Assembly (NCBI GenBank): GCA_013399855.1
Contig: VXAY01002217.1
Location: 227,853 to 291,852, forward strand
Origin: Oxyruncus cristatus
Lineage: Eukaryota > Chordata > Aves > Passeriformes > Cotingidae
DNA: 64,000 nucleotides
Direction of reading: 5' to 3'
Part shown: piece by piece, positions 27,227 through 40,000 of the stretch
Layout: each line of letters starts with the position of its first letter
Numbering within the stretch: the first letter of the stretch is position 1
The notes under the pieces: generated by a model
Told to the model about the DNA's origin: nothing
Seen by the model: only the letters and a program-made list of their open reading frames with translations
The model's database searches: none
Made by a program: the position numbers and the translations under genes

Positions 27227-28787
27227 AGGAAGTCATGGAATATATGCCTTAAGCGTGGAAAGGTTTTCTTCTTGTTGTTGTTGGCTTACTTAATGTTTTT
27301 TCAGGAAAGATCCCTTGATTTTTCTCAAAGTAACAAATAATGCAGTGGAAAACCTGCTAACTGCCAACAAAGCTAACAGTCCAGTCAAGTAAAGCTCGGG
27401 GGTGGGAGCAGGAGGGTGCAGGTGGATGTCCAGTCCAGGCACCTGGAATGAAGCATGAAAACAAGGGGCTGATTTGGCTTTGTGCTACTTCCAATGCAGG
27501 TTTGAAACAGGACATCCTGAGGAGAAAGTACTTTGCATTTTCCAGCTGGGAAGGCTGAGTGTGTACCCAGTCCTCAGGAAACGGTAATCTTAGAGCAGTA
27601 CCTATGTTGGGGATGGAGGAAAATGTAACTAGAGATGTGTCTTTCTACTATTTCTTTTCAGAGGATACAGTTTTAAGCTTTTCCACGTGGCAAGTGTCAA
27701 AGCAGATTTCCATCTCTTTTAACCTTCTCCAGGTTTGGGGTTTGGGGAAGAGATTCAGGGAGCCTCCTGACAACCTGCTTTTGTCCAGCATAAAATGGTC
27801 ATGGTCTGAATCTGATTCAGGAGGAGTTTGGGAAGTGAAAGAAGTGCAGGACTAAGCTCATGGCAGACTGCAAACAGCATAATATGTACTCCTTTGTGTA
27901 ACTGAATATTGCTCTGTACCTGGACCAGTAAAATATTGAGATCAGCCTGAAAAAGAGAAACTTTTCCAGCTGAAGTTTCCCCAGCTTCCTGGAACCAGAC
28001 CAGAAGAGCTGTTCCAGTGTTGCAGATCTGAGCCAAGGATTTATTCTGAAGAGTCACAGTCTGTTATGTTTTCTGTTTTCCTCTCTCAGCTAGAAAAAAA
28101 AGCTGCCAGAAGTAATCCATAGACACGAGTGTGCTCATTGTTCTCTGCAAGGAAGCTGATCTCTGATCAGAACCTGAGAGGAGTCAGCTAAATGTCAGCA
28201 AGGCTGCAGGTTGCGTCTGCACAGTCCATACTTTATAAGCAGCAGGAGCATTAAATAGTACCAGAATGAATCAGTGATCCAGGCATGTAGAAGTTCTACT
28301 TACAAATTCCTAGGAATTATGTAACTGCAGAGCCCGCTTGTATAGGTCAGCCATGAAAATATAGCTACTTTTTTAAGTCAGGTGTATTTTGTTTCTTTTC
28401 AACTCTAAGGTGATTCAGTCTGGGAGCTTTTTTGTGTTTGCTTTATTTCACGTCAAATCACTGATGAAATGTGTGTAGGAACCTCGTAAAATCAAGGGTA
28501 TCTAATTGGATTGTTATTTTAGATGCAAAAGTCTTAAAACAGATTCCCCCAATAAAATTTAGGAGAGCAGGACAAATTCCCAGTCAGAAAGAGGAGAGGC
28601 AGTGGTAAGTTCTGAAAGAGGAAATGAGCCTGTGAATAGTCTGGATGTTGGGCTGTTTCACACTGTGTTCTTTCATGTTCCCAGGGAGAACAGCCATAGA
28701 GAATTTGCTGTAGTATCAAAGCACACCGTGCAGAGCACAAATAATTTGGGAAGATTTGATACGTTTGGGATGGGTATCATAAGTGAT

Positions 28788-28820
28788 ATATGAGAACTAT
28801 ATGAGAACTATATGAGAAAT
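28788..28820 (+). repeat. 11-bp triplicate
   Basis: Three consecutive copies of ATATGAGAACT, the last with one change. Confidence 0.95.
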
Positions 28821-29559
28821 GCTGTGGATTATCTCACTGGGCCCTTTTCTGATGACAGGAGTAGTCCCTTGTGTTTCAGGTCAAATGCTTTCTTAGAAAC
28901 AAACCCCAAAATATCAACAACAATAAAAATACCTCTGAAAAATCAGGAAAGAATTAGTTTTTGTTTTGCAATGCACTACATTTGGGAGTAAGATGTTGAG
29001 AAGCAGTGCTAGTAGAAGTGCTAGTAGACATTTTCTCCTTAGTACACATGATTTATGATGAAACTAGTCACATCAATTTAAAGAACAATTCCAGAAGGCA
29101 TTATCCTGGTGTAAGAGAGGTTTCAGTTGGAAACAATTCAGTTGAAAAGAGGAATTATCATAGTACATGAAGTACTGTGGGTTATGGAGTGATGTACAAG
29201 TATCAAAGCACTTAGTTGACCTTGGACATCACTGTGGGAATTACAACAGACACACTACTTCGGCGAGATGGAAAGTATCCTGTTGAGACATATGGTATGT
29301 CTTATATTTCTATGTACCCCTTATAGTTGGGGTATCAGTTTTATAATAGCACAGGTGGATATTATCACCATTCTAAAACGAGGTACATGAGATGTGTCTT
29401 GTTCGTCCCGGTCTGTTGCACTGTGATGGCAGAATTGGATGCTGTACCTGCAACTAATTCCCAGGTTTACTCCTCCTCCAAGTCTTCAAAACACATGATA
29501 ACGTTGCTCAAAAAGGCACATAGGATGACATGATGAATTTCCAATAGACTTGCAGAAGT

Positions 29560-29905
29560 ATTAAGGACAGATTGTTCATGTGGAAATACTGACTCTCATC
29601 TTTACTCAAGGAAGGAGATTAACATGAGAGCAGTCAGAGAGAATTGTTCATAAAATGATCAAGGAATTGGAAGATTTTGTCATAGCATGGAAGATAGAAA
29701 CATGTTTAATTAAACAAAACACAAGCAGTGTAGGGGCCAACTGATAATGTTGACACAAGAACCAGAAAATATAAATTGGCTCAGGATAAATCTACAGTGG
29801 AATTTTTATACAAAGTCAGAGCAAAGAACTTCTGAAATTGTCTTCCAAGGGAAGCAGTGAGAGGGAAACAATCTTTTCAGATGGCAGGATAAAATGATGC
29901 AGTGC
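29560..29905 (+). mobile_element. Possible ancient CR1/L2-type LINE remnant
   Basis: Phrases such as TAAATTGGCTCAGGATAAAT, GAGCAAAGAACTTCTGAAAT, TGTCTTCCAAGGGAAGCAGT and GAGAGGGAAACAATC follow the order of the conserved CR1/L2 3' region (body, then 'not in first-line' variable part, then the GGAA-AGTGG block). Divergence is high, so this is a tentative reading from memory of the family. Confidence 0.35.
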
Positions 29906-32672
29906 CATAAAACTGTACTCAGTTACACATGGGATCGCCTTGCAGTCAGTGTTCCTCTAATCCTAAATTTCTATGTACCATTTGAAAGCAGGCAAGAATT
30001 TCATTATCCCAGAACTAGGCTGTTCCTTGCCCTGGACACAGGGCTATCACTGTTTTGAGCAGTGATTGCTCATAGTAGGTATTGGTTAAGCAAGAACTAC
30101 CATGGAAACTTCAGTCCTGCATCATCTGCTGCTGGGAGCCATGTGGTGCTACATGGACAGCAGCAGTGGGCAACTGAGCTAATGATGCTGCCCTGGACTT
30201 ACCTTATTTTTGGCCTCTTTTTTTAATAATTAATGATTACAGCGTTAATCCCAAGCTGTCATTAGAGCCTGCTGTTATGCCAAGGCATTATTCCCTTCAG
30301 TAAGGTGATTCTTGAAATCCCATGCCGCCCCCTTGAGGGTGCATAAGACATGTTTGGGGGTTGTGGTTTTTTATGCAGTTACCGTAAAGAAAAGGACATT
30401 TTAATGATTTTTTTTTTTAATGGACACTAACAGCTTAGGCACGAGCATTTCAAAGCCTTCCACGTGTTTTGTATGTTCCAAAAGTAGTGAACTTGATTTC
30501 TCCCCCGAACTCCTCCAAAGATCCAGAGGATCACGTGCAGAAGTGCCGGTGGCTGTGAGTAGTAATAAGGGTTGCTTTCCTACAAACATTGTTGTAGTTA
30601 GATTTGAACACAGAAATAATGTGCAGAATGGGAAGAATCATGTTTCCAATACTCAGGCATTGACCAGCTCCCTTGCATGAGACAGTCATGGTCCTGCTCC
30701 CCTCTGCAGTGGGAAGGAGCGCAGTGACTGACACATCCTCTGCTGCAGAGATCTGGCAACCTGGTGGTTTCTCCCATCTGCAGTGTCTCATTTGAAGTGA
30801 TTTCTTAAGAGAACTAAGTGTGTCTATATTGGCAAAAGGAATTGCAAGTGGTCAGAGTAAGTGCTGTAAAGAGGAGGAAGATTGACAGAAATTGAGTCTG
30901 ATAGTTGGGGATAATTCTAACGTTAGGAAAGGAAGGTCACTGGAGTGGCTTTGTGAAACAGTCTCTCTGAAATGATTTGTTTCACACGAGCCCAGCTGGA
31001 CAGTGGTGGGAATAGGGTTAGGTGAAGGATGTTGCCTAATTGCTCATTTTTTATTCATCGCCCTGGGCATCAATTTGTGTTACAGTGTGTTCATCAGAGC
31101 CAAACAGACTGGAACAAGAGAGGCAGGAGCTGATTGGGTCCCACGTGTTTCTGTGCCACTGTAAGGCCTGGATTTGACAGGATATGAGAAGACATTTTAG
31201 CCATCTGTCTTCTCTCCTTCTGCTCTACAGTGCTTATGCTATTCCAAGGGGTTCCTAGAGATAAATGACAGCAGCTACAAGCAGAGGTGTGCTGGGAGTG
31301 ATTTCTGCTGGTAGAAAGTCTGACGGAGCTTCTACTGCCTTGGCCAGAGGCAAAGGTTCCCATTTGGCCATGCAGTTTTGGAACATTTGCTGCCTGTCCC
31401 TCCTTACAAGACTGAGCTGTGTCACCAGGAGTGGGACTCAGAGCCAGGGCAGTGTTTGGTGAAGCTCCTTTCAGCCTGTGCTGTGCTTGGCACACAGCTC
31501 TTGGCTGGCAGTGAGGTGGGAACGACTGGCAGTTGGAATAGCAATGGCAAAATGAATACGAGCTTTGCACTATGAATTTCCATTCCAGCTGCTCAAACAG
31601 GAATCCTGGATTCCTGTAGTGCACCCCCAGCCTGCCAGCCTTGACTAGAAACTTGTAATTGTACTTCACTGAGCAAACATGTCTGGAATGACTGATGCCA
31701 ATGCACCTCAAAACCATCCCCATTACAGGGACTAGTGTTACTTAATATAGAAGAAAAGTGTATTCTTAATATGACATAAAAAGAAAACCAATGCCCTTTT
31801 TGGTACCTTCTAAAATTCCTGAAAAATAGTCAATAGTGTATGTATTTATTTTTTCAAGAGCAGGTATAAATAGTCCTTAGCCAGTCCTTTTGTATGTGAA
31901 ATTTCAAAGCCGCCCATACTGTACTTCCTCACACATATTTTCAAGAATTCTTGTATTCTCTCTGTGATAATTGGCACAAAGACTGAGTAAATGCCACTAC
32001 AAATAAGCAAAAAGCCAAGTAAAAAAATGAACTAGAAGTGTATATAGTTGACTATGAAAAAGAACTCCCTTTTCCACTGCTTGCCTGTTGGAAAGCCAAA
32101 CATTTACTTTTACTTTTAAATGCTCGTTTCCAGGTCAGGCTACACCTGATAAGGCCTTCAACCAGGCAAAACCCCCACAAAACAGCCAAATCCAAAAGAC
32201 CCCAAGAGCTCAACTGAATTTTATTTCAAGTATGGAACAATGTATTAAGAAATAATTAGAAAAGCAGCTGACATAGGAAACATTAAGTTTCTTCTTGAAA
32301 ATGAATCCTGTTACTGACACAATTATTTTTCACAAACAAAGCTTTTTCATGTGGAGAGAGCTTAGCTGAGGACAGTGTCTTTCCTTTCCCTAAAGCAGAA
32401 CAGGTATGGCTTGTTCCTCAAGGCCATGTGACTCTTCAGCAGTTTTCCTGCCTGATCTCTCCTGTCTTTTCACTTGTCTTTGTCCTGATTTCTTAGAGAC
32501 CTAAAAATTGAAAATGTAAGGTGACTTCAGCAGATTATCTGGGCTTGTCACATATTTTGGAGGTCTTCTTGGTAGAAGTGTCTGCAGACACTGTAGGCTT
32601 GAAAGCTACCGGTGTTACATTACTGGAACTTCTTATGTAACCGTTTTTATGGCTTTGTTTAAGATAAGATAT

Positions 32673-32742
32673 TGGTATACAGTAATCCTTATGGATTAGT
32701 GTCATTACTGGTATAGTAATCCTTAGATAAGTGTAATTAATA
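32673..32742 (+). repeat. Imperfect 36-bp tandem duplication
   Basis: TGGTATACAGTAATCCTTAT and its following bases recur 36 bp later as TGGTATAGTAATCCTTAGAT, with a similar GTGT-ATTA end in both copies. AT-rich, non-coding. Confidence 0.8.
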
Positions 32743-33907
32743 AAAGTAAGTTGTATAATTTATCGTCTCAGATCTTGTTTCTTGGCAATGGAGCAATTCT
32801 TTTGCTTGGTTTCATTCTCCTACTGTAGACTCATTGCTCCTGTAGTGGCACAACTCTGACCCTTTCACACCTCAGACACAGAGCTAAGGTCAATAGTTTT
32901 ACACATGGACCTGGATCCTTTACTTTTGAAGCAGCTGAGATTAGGTACACAGCAAATAAAATGTATTGAGCATTCTCCCTGAAGCTCTCCTGGTCATCTT
33001 CCTAGTGAACTAATGAAAGAAATTCCTAAGGACCTTAACCACAAGCAAAAGGTAGCAAAAACTAGAAGATATTTGAGCAATCTGAAAAAGTCCATCCTGG
33101 AAAGAAGTTTCTGTCTATGGAGGTAATTAGAGAGGTTGCAGAGAAGACCTTGCATAGAAAACTTGTCCTGTGACACCGAGGTGTGAGAGCAGTAGTTGTG
33201 AGTTTCCATATAATACATATCCTGTACATATACGTGCTGAAAAATCTGAAGTGTTGATTTACTATGAAAATAACTGCAAACTGTACTTCCTTATCCACCA
33301 GATCCTTCTGATGTGCTTATTCAGTTATAACTTCTTACTTAAAGTGAAGAAAAAGGATTAAAGGAACATTGTTACAAACACTAGTCCCACTGACCCAGCT
33401 GAGCTGAGATCTGAGGAGCTGGGCTGATTTTCCATTGCCTCAGCAGCATTCCTTAAGGAGTTCTAGATGGTGGCACATAAGCAGAGACCCTCCCATCAGC
33501 ACAGAGGGGATGGAATCACTGCAGCCTGCAAACCTCTCCTGGTGTTGGGGGTGTCAGGATTAGACCGAGCTCAGTTAAACTAATAGTCTACAAGACCAGA
33601 AATTACAGGGAGAAAAGTGTGTGCGACACAATCATAGTCACAGTTTAAGCACTTTAATGGCATTGTTTGAAACAGAAAATGTATTGAGTACTAACAAATC
33701 TGATGCCTTTTCAGAACCTTGATAAAATGTGTTATACAGACTGCATAGTTTTCACTCTTTCCTTCTAATTGACCCTCCACAAAATTTTCCCTCTGTGATC
33801 CTAAGTCAGACTTGACTCAGGTGTCCTGGAGGACAGGTGTTGGTCCTCGTGTTAACGAATATAGATGGCCATCTAACCACAGTGTGAAGTAAGCATTTGC
33901 AGTCATA

Positions 33908-33991
33908 CAGATAATCCACCATACAACTTGACATATTCACTATTTAGACACAGATAATCCACCATACAGCTTGACATGTTCACTGTTTAGG
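33908..33991 (+). repeat. 43-bp tandem duplication
   Basis: Two adjacent copies of a 43-bp unit beginning CAGATAATCCACCATACA. They differ at about four positions, all A/G transitions or close to it, so the duplication is not very recent. Confidence 0.95.
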
Positions 33992-35281
33992 CAAAATGGA
34001 ACCTACTCACAGAAAGATCAGATTATCAGCTAAAAGCTTTCTGCAGCATCAAGTTGTTCAAGCTTCATTATAAGTAAAATTTAAAGGCCTAAATTCAGGG
34101 AAGTGTTCTGACAGCACAAGGGATTTCTCTTTAAACGTGCAGTTCAAATATTAGATCGTGATGAAACATCATCTGTATGTGACCTTCTGAAGGTTATGAT
34201 GGAGAAAAGACTTCGGGGCTGTTTTGGTAACAAGAGTATCACCAACCATGGCAAAACAGGGCAGACTGAACTCATAAACATTACATCAGACCTGTGCTGG
34301 AGATAACATGTTTACTAAACTTCTCCAAATGAGCTGATACCACAAGTCATCTCACTGTGATCAGCACTGGGATTACTTCCTGCTAAGACTGGCCTGCACA
34401 CTGGTATATTATTGCTTGCCCAAAATATTGAACTTAGAAAGTGAAGCTGTCTTTATTTTGTGTAAATAAGCATAAGTGTTCCCTCCTGGAAGGACAAAAA
34501 GGTTGCCAGCAAATGCAAATAATGGAAAATACCAGCATGGTAATGACAAAGACATTCGGAGTTCATCTGTTTTTAAGGAAATCTGATTATTACATTGATA
34601 AGTGCAAAATTTATACCGTTCAGTCTTTTTAAGCAACATAATATTTATATGTTGAATCCAGCAAAACTGGACTTTGATGTTTAAATAGGTTCTCTTATCA
34701 GATGTATCTTAAATTTTGGAAGTTCAAAACACACTAGACTTAGTACTCCATGAAATAGGATAGAACTCTGTTCAGGTTTTGCTATGTGACGTTCATTGTC
34801 TTCTCAGAGATCACTTCATATTCTGACAGCTTCCACAAGCAAAAGATAACAGTGTGGATTCCACTTAATTGGGAGGGTGGGATAAAATAGGAAGTGGGTA
34901 AATAAATGCATAAAACTGGGTCAGAGCACTTGTCTGTTTTTCCAGAAGGAAGTAATTTGAATTGGTGGTATTTTTATAAATAATTTTAAGTATTAAAAAT
35001 ATTCTGTAGATATTTAGGCTAATTTTCAGTGGACTGTGAAGCCAGCCTGTGCTGTTATGACCCTGTGTGGACCAATTATGGGTCCCTGGGAACTTGCATA
35101 GCTTGGAAAATAAACCGTCAATATGTTGGAAAAGTTGCTCTGGGTGCTGAACAAAAAAGAGTGAGTGTTTTGTATGGAGAAAAGTGTCCTCATCCCTTGT
35201 TTTGGCAGAGACAGCACAGGAGCTAAACACTCTTATTTGCTTTATCTCCATTTCTGTGGCTCAGTTGTGTCCACTGAGCCT

Positions 35282-35555
35282 CGGACACCTCTGCATTAGC
35301 ACAAGTGACACTTCCGAAGTGCCTCTCCCTCGCTAAGCCTTCGCAGCAAAACCGAGCCTCAGTTTTTGTCTAAAGAGCTAAAAACACATTTCACATGTCA
35401 GAGGTACAAAGGTGCTACTGAACCAAATGACAAGTCAGATGTTTAAATTCTGCTTCTGCTGAAATTTCTGTCACGCCTCGTTCTAGCGCAGAGCGCAGCA
35501 GCTCCGTGTGACAGCAGAACTGTTCTGTTATGCAGCAACGTAAATTAACACTTCG
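35282..35555. promoter_or_regulatory. CpG cluster in AT-rich desert
   Basis: About a dozen CpG dinucleotides occur in roughly 270 bp, including CTCGCTAAGCCTTCGCAGC, CACGCCTCG and GCGCAGAGCGCAGCAGC. Flanking kilobases are nearly CpG-free. No coding exon is recognisable. This is a candidate unmethylated promoter or enhancer core. Confidence 0.4.
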
Positions 35556-36872
35556 GGTGAAGGCTCAGGTCAAAATAGTTGATGGCTTGTTGTGTGCAGA
35601 AGCTCCACTGGTACCGAATTAGGCAGTACTGTAACGTATAAGTGGAAACCTGAGCACATACTCAGATTTATTCCCAATTCAATGGGGTCATTTTTGAAAT
35701 CATTTGTTTTTAGGATCAGCATTATTAACATTTCTTGTGTGACAAGAGAACCCCATCAACACAGAGAGCAGGTGACCTTTTCCAGTAGCATATGCTAAAC
35801 ATGTTAAATATTATCATTAATTTCAAATAAAGAAACATTAAAACATATGCAAATAAAATAAAAAAGGCAACACAACGATTCTAATGACCTTGAAATGAAA
35901 TTAAGGTTACGTCTAATTTTGTATTACCCGATCCTTAACACTTTTCAGTATTTTCTTTGGCTGTCTTAGGGGCTGCAAATTTAACCAAAGTTTCACATAA
36001 ATATCTGTGAAAGACAGTTGAGCTAAAAGCAAGATAAACACTTTTATGTCACCAAACAGAATTCTCCGGTATTTTGGAAATGTCTCTGATAATCGGGAAA
36101 TTTTCAAATTAATTTTAAAATCTCATGAGCAAAATCCTGCCTTCCCTTCATGAGCCAGTTTGGATTTCTGGATCTATTTCTGCTTGAGAAGAACCATTAA
36201 AGAAAATACATTTGCCAGAATTACTTGGAAGAAAGATGAGCTAAATTCAAAGGTTTGAATTTGCACTTAAATCAAAATATGTGGCTCTCCTTGACGTTAA
36301 CTTAGAGGAGAGCAGAGTTTAGCCATGATTTGTTGTTATCTATTCTGGATATGTTGAGCAATTATATTTTTGCTTCCAACTGTCATATGACTGTGACAAA
36401 TGGAAGTGTGTGCTGTATGTGTGAAACCACAGCAACTAAAGTCTGCCTGCAGTTACCTCCCTTCATCATCAGTGGAACAAAAGGATTAATACAGAAAAAA
36501 ACCCATTTTGCCTCATGTTCCTTTATGTCCTAATTGCTACAAGTTTAAGAAAAGGAACTCGTTGGAATCAGCCTTATGAAATGCCTTATAAAACATTATA
36601 TTGCCAAAATCTTGTTTGGCAAAACCTGTCAAGGAAGTTATTTGACAGAATGAAAATATGCCACTTTTTTGGTTTCCCTCAGGGGTAGCTTTTCCATATT
36701 TATGGGATTTATGTAGTTGCAATGAAAAGACACCCCAATGGTCTTCCGCATTTCTAAACATCAAATAATTATTAGAATTCCCTTGTCTAGGCACAAAGTA
36801 GTATTTTTCACCAAAAAATCCCTTTCCCTATTAAAAGACTAGGAAAATAGTAATATCTTTCCCCCCCCCCCC

Positions 36873-37052
36873 NNNNNNNNNNNNNNNNNNNNNNNNNNNN
36901 NNNNNNNNNNNNNNNNNNNNNNNNNNNNNNNNNNNNNNNNNNNNNNNNNNNNNNNNNNNNNNNNNNNNNNNNNNNNNNNNNNNNNNNNNNNNNNNNNNNN
37001 NNNNNNNNNNNNNNNNNNNNNNNNNNNNNNNNNNNNNNNNNNNNNNNNNNNN
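36873..37052. other. Assembly gap (180 N)
   Basis: A run of 180 N, entered from the left through a run of 12 C. Open frames that cross it are artefacts. The missing sequence is probably a G/C homopolymer or GC-rich repeat that sequencing failed to cross, and the true length is unknown. Confidence 0.99.
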
Positions 37053-40000
37053 CCCATTGCAACTAAGAATAATTACTGAGCAGAAATACAGAAATATTGC
37101 CCTGGGTTCACAGCCCAACTCCTTGTGTGTTACCCTGAGCCACATGTTGGCACAAGGCACTACACAGCCACGGAGATTTAAGGTTGTTCCATATTGATAT
37201 TGCATGTATATGACAGTTAAGGTTGTACTTCTCCGGCTGCTGCTAAGGTTTGAAATCAATTCTCCCCCTGTTTTAAAGTTCAAAGAAATAGTGCCACAGT
37301 CTTGCAGTAAATCCACTTGGCAGAAAGGCTCCACAATTTCAACCACAATGAAGTTAAATACTTGTAATATTAAAAACAACACTGCAAAAAGGATGTATGT
37401 CTTCTCCTAAGGTTCTCCCAGCTGACTGTTTGTCCAAAATTGGGTTAAAATGTTTGTAAAAGCAGTTGTATGTAGCTTCCAAAGGCACCAGTGTTCGGTC
37501 TCCACACGGTTCTCATGGTGCACACATTTAATTAGTCTTGCAGATCTAACGGTGGCTTGGATTTGTCAGTCCTTACAACATCCATTCCTTTCATTTAATT
37601 GAACTTTATCATTAATGCAAGATATTTACATTGAAAATCCCGTCATAGTACTAAATCAATTTTTCCATTGCCAGATTTGCAGTTAATTCAGGCTTTGAGT
37701 TATGCTCGACCTCATTGTTCCAAGTAAGAGAGTTTATTAGAATGGATCTGCACAGAATGGAAACGGGACAATCACAAACTCAATTGCAGAACCAGCAGCA
37801 GAGGCAAATCAGACTGGCAATTTTGGGTGACTGTGTTTTGGAAGGGCCAATGTGCTTCCAAGGCCTCCTTTTCAAAAAGCACCACTGACATTTCCCACAG
37901 TGCTGAGGTCAGTCGTAATTTCTTATTAATTAGAGTAAATCTGGAAAACACCAAAGGTCTGTACATTTACAGATCTAAATCCTTCAGTAATTGAAAAGAA
38001 AATTAAAATCTTCCACTCCTGGAACTGTTAGGGCTTCCTTTTCATATTTCCTACACTAAGATGAGACAAACTGTGTTCACTACCCTCAGGAAATACCTCT
38101 CCCATTATTCAAACTCCAATACACCTCCTGCAACTGCCACTTCATGTGATTTTTGCTATTTCGTGTTACAAATTAGGCCCCATAAAGTAGGAAGAGGAAG
38201 GAAAAAAAAACTTTAAAGATCATCTAGAAACTGATTCTTTCACTCAGTGAAAAACGAGACTAAAGAATGAATTGAATGAGCTTTTAAGGTGTTTTTAAAT
38301 GAGAGGACAGATTTCAAGAAAAATAAAATAACGAGCACATGTGGATTAGTATTTCTGTAAATAAAAATTACCTTCTTATTTCTAGGAACGTGACTTAAGG
38401 TTGAAGAGCATTTTCCAGCTCCCTGTCTTGTGCATCGCTAAAGCATAAAAGTAAGTAAAAACAACTTAATTACATACATACCTTCGTGCATTAGGAAATA
38501 TTTATTAGATAGAACACAAAATGTGCGTAACTCTTCCTTAAAAATAATGTTTACTAGTAATTTCCTAACCCGTCCCCCAAATGCCAGAGTGGCTTTGCTA
38601 AATCCCAGAATTACAAGTATTAATAAAATTATTTTCTTGCCCCCCTTCCCATCTTTCTAATGATTATCTAGATTTAATGCACTAATTAGATTAAAATAAT
38701 TTAAGATTACGTTGCATTAGGAATATTTACCCATGAAAATTATTCGTATGAAAGAATTCTATTTTTAAACCCCCTTAAAATTAACCTTCCCGACTGGTGC
38801 TCCGAACTGAGATCCACAATTCTGGTTGAAACAACTTCCCCACGGATTTCAGCCAGGAGAAGAATATTGAAATGCCATATGATCACCTGTGTCAGTGCAT
38901 GGTGCTATCCCAAGAAACAGGGCTTTCTCAAAGTGAGCTTGGTGGATCTCCGCTCTGGGATTTATAAAACGCAATAAAAAATGACAGAAAAAACACAAAT
39001 GCCAATCTATTTTAAAATATAATATTAGCATTGTCAACATGAGAGACTTTATTTAAAATATTCGGAAGAGTGTCATTTGTTTCGGGGAATGCAGGAAAAA
39101 GTTTCAACAACTAACACGCAGTGTTTCTCTGCAAAATAGCCCCGTGCTTGATGCTGAAGCTGAAATGGGTTTTGCCCACTGGTATCTATGTTCTTGTAAA
39201 AGAAGGTCATTAGCTGCTCCTTTTGGATTACCTGTCTTTGTCTTCACACAAGTCAAACAATAAATAAAGGCAGTCGGTTAATACAGATTAGAGGTTAAAC
39301 TGTTATTTATCGTCGCCTTTTATGGAGAGATCCTATAAAGGCTGTTATTGACCTTCTCTGCCTACAAAATAAGAGGCAGGTATTTATCCCAGGCAATCCA
39401 TTTGCAATGAAAAAGAAATTACAGTCTTCCTGAGGAGTCATACAGCAACTGAGCTGCAGTGATAAATCCTGGTGAGTAAGAGTTCCTGAATTAAAGTGCG
39501 TCACACATTCACATCAGGTTATGTCTCTGAGCGTGTCAGGTGAGGAAAGAGCTGAGAAACATCAGATTTCCCCCTGCTGTTTTTTAGGTTTTCTTCTAAA
39601 TGTCTGGGATTTGGATAGAGTTGAGCATGAGAAAAGTATAGAGCACATTCTCATTCCTTTGAGTTTATGTAGTACAGAGAGCTACAAAAGTAAACAACAA
39701 CAACATTGGCACTCTCTTTCATGTGTTCCTGTAAATAGAAACAGCTGAAGAAAAATCAGTGTAGCAGCCACCCACCTACTGTGCATTAATCTCATTAACA
39801 GCATCCCCTTAAGTTGGTTTGTGATGGTACTTCTGCCATGTAGATCAGAACACACCTCAGAAATAGCTCTGCGAGGGTTGCTGTAACCTTGAAACCATGA
39901 AAGTACTTCCGGAGTGCAGAGTATGGAATTTTCCTGTTACAACAGATGGAAACTCCTTGTCTGAGCATCTTAAATTGTGAGGATGTCAGAAATTCACATT

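Larger units (their letters stand above)
21069..36872. other. Non-coding, small tandem repeats
   Basis: No recognised exon. Contains the TA repeat, an 11-bp triplicate, a 36-bp and a 43-bp duplication, a possible old LINE and one CpG cluster. It also contains the longest single frame of the left 50 kb: 209 codons, minus, 31094-31723. That frame has no recognisable domain. Confidence 0.62.

Noticed and set aside
36808..37382. Minus-strand frames of 72-183 codons across the N gap
   Set aside because: Most residues are undefined because of the N run, so the frames are artefacts.
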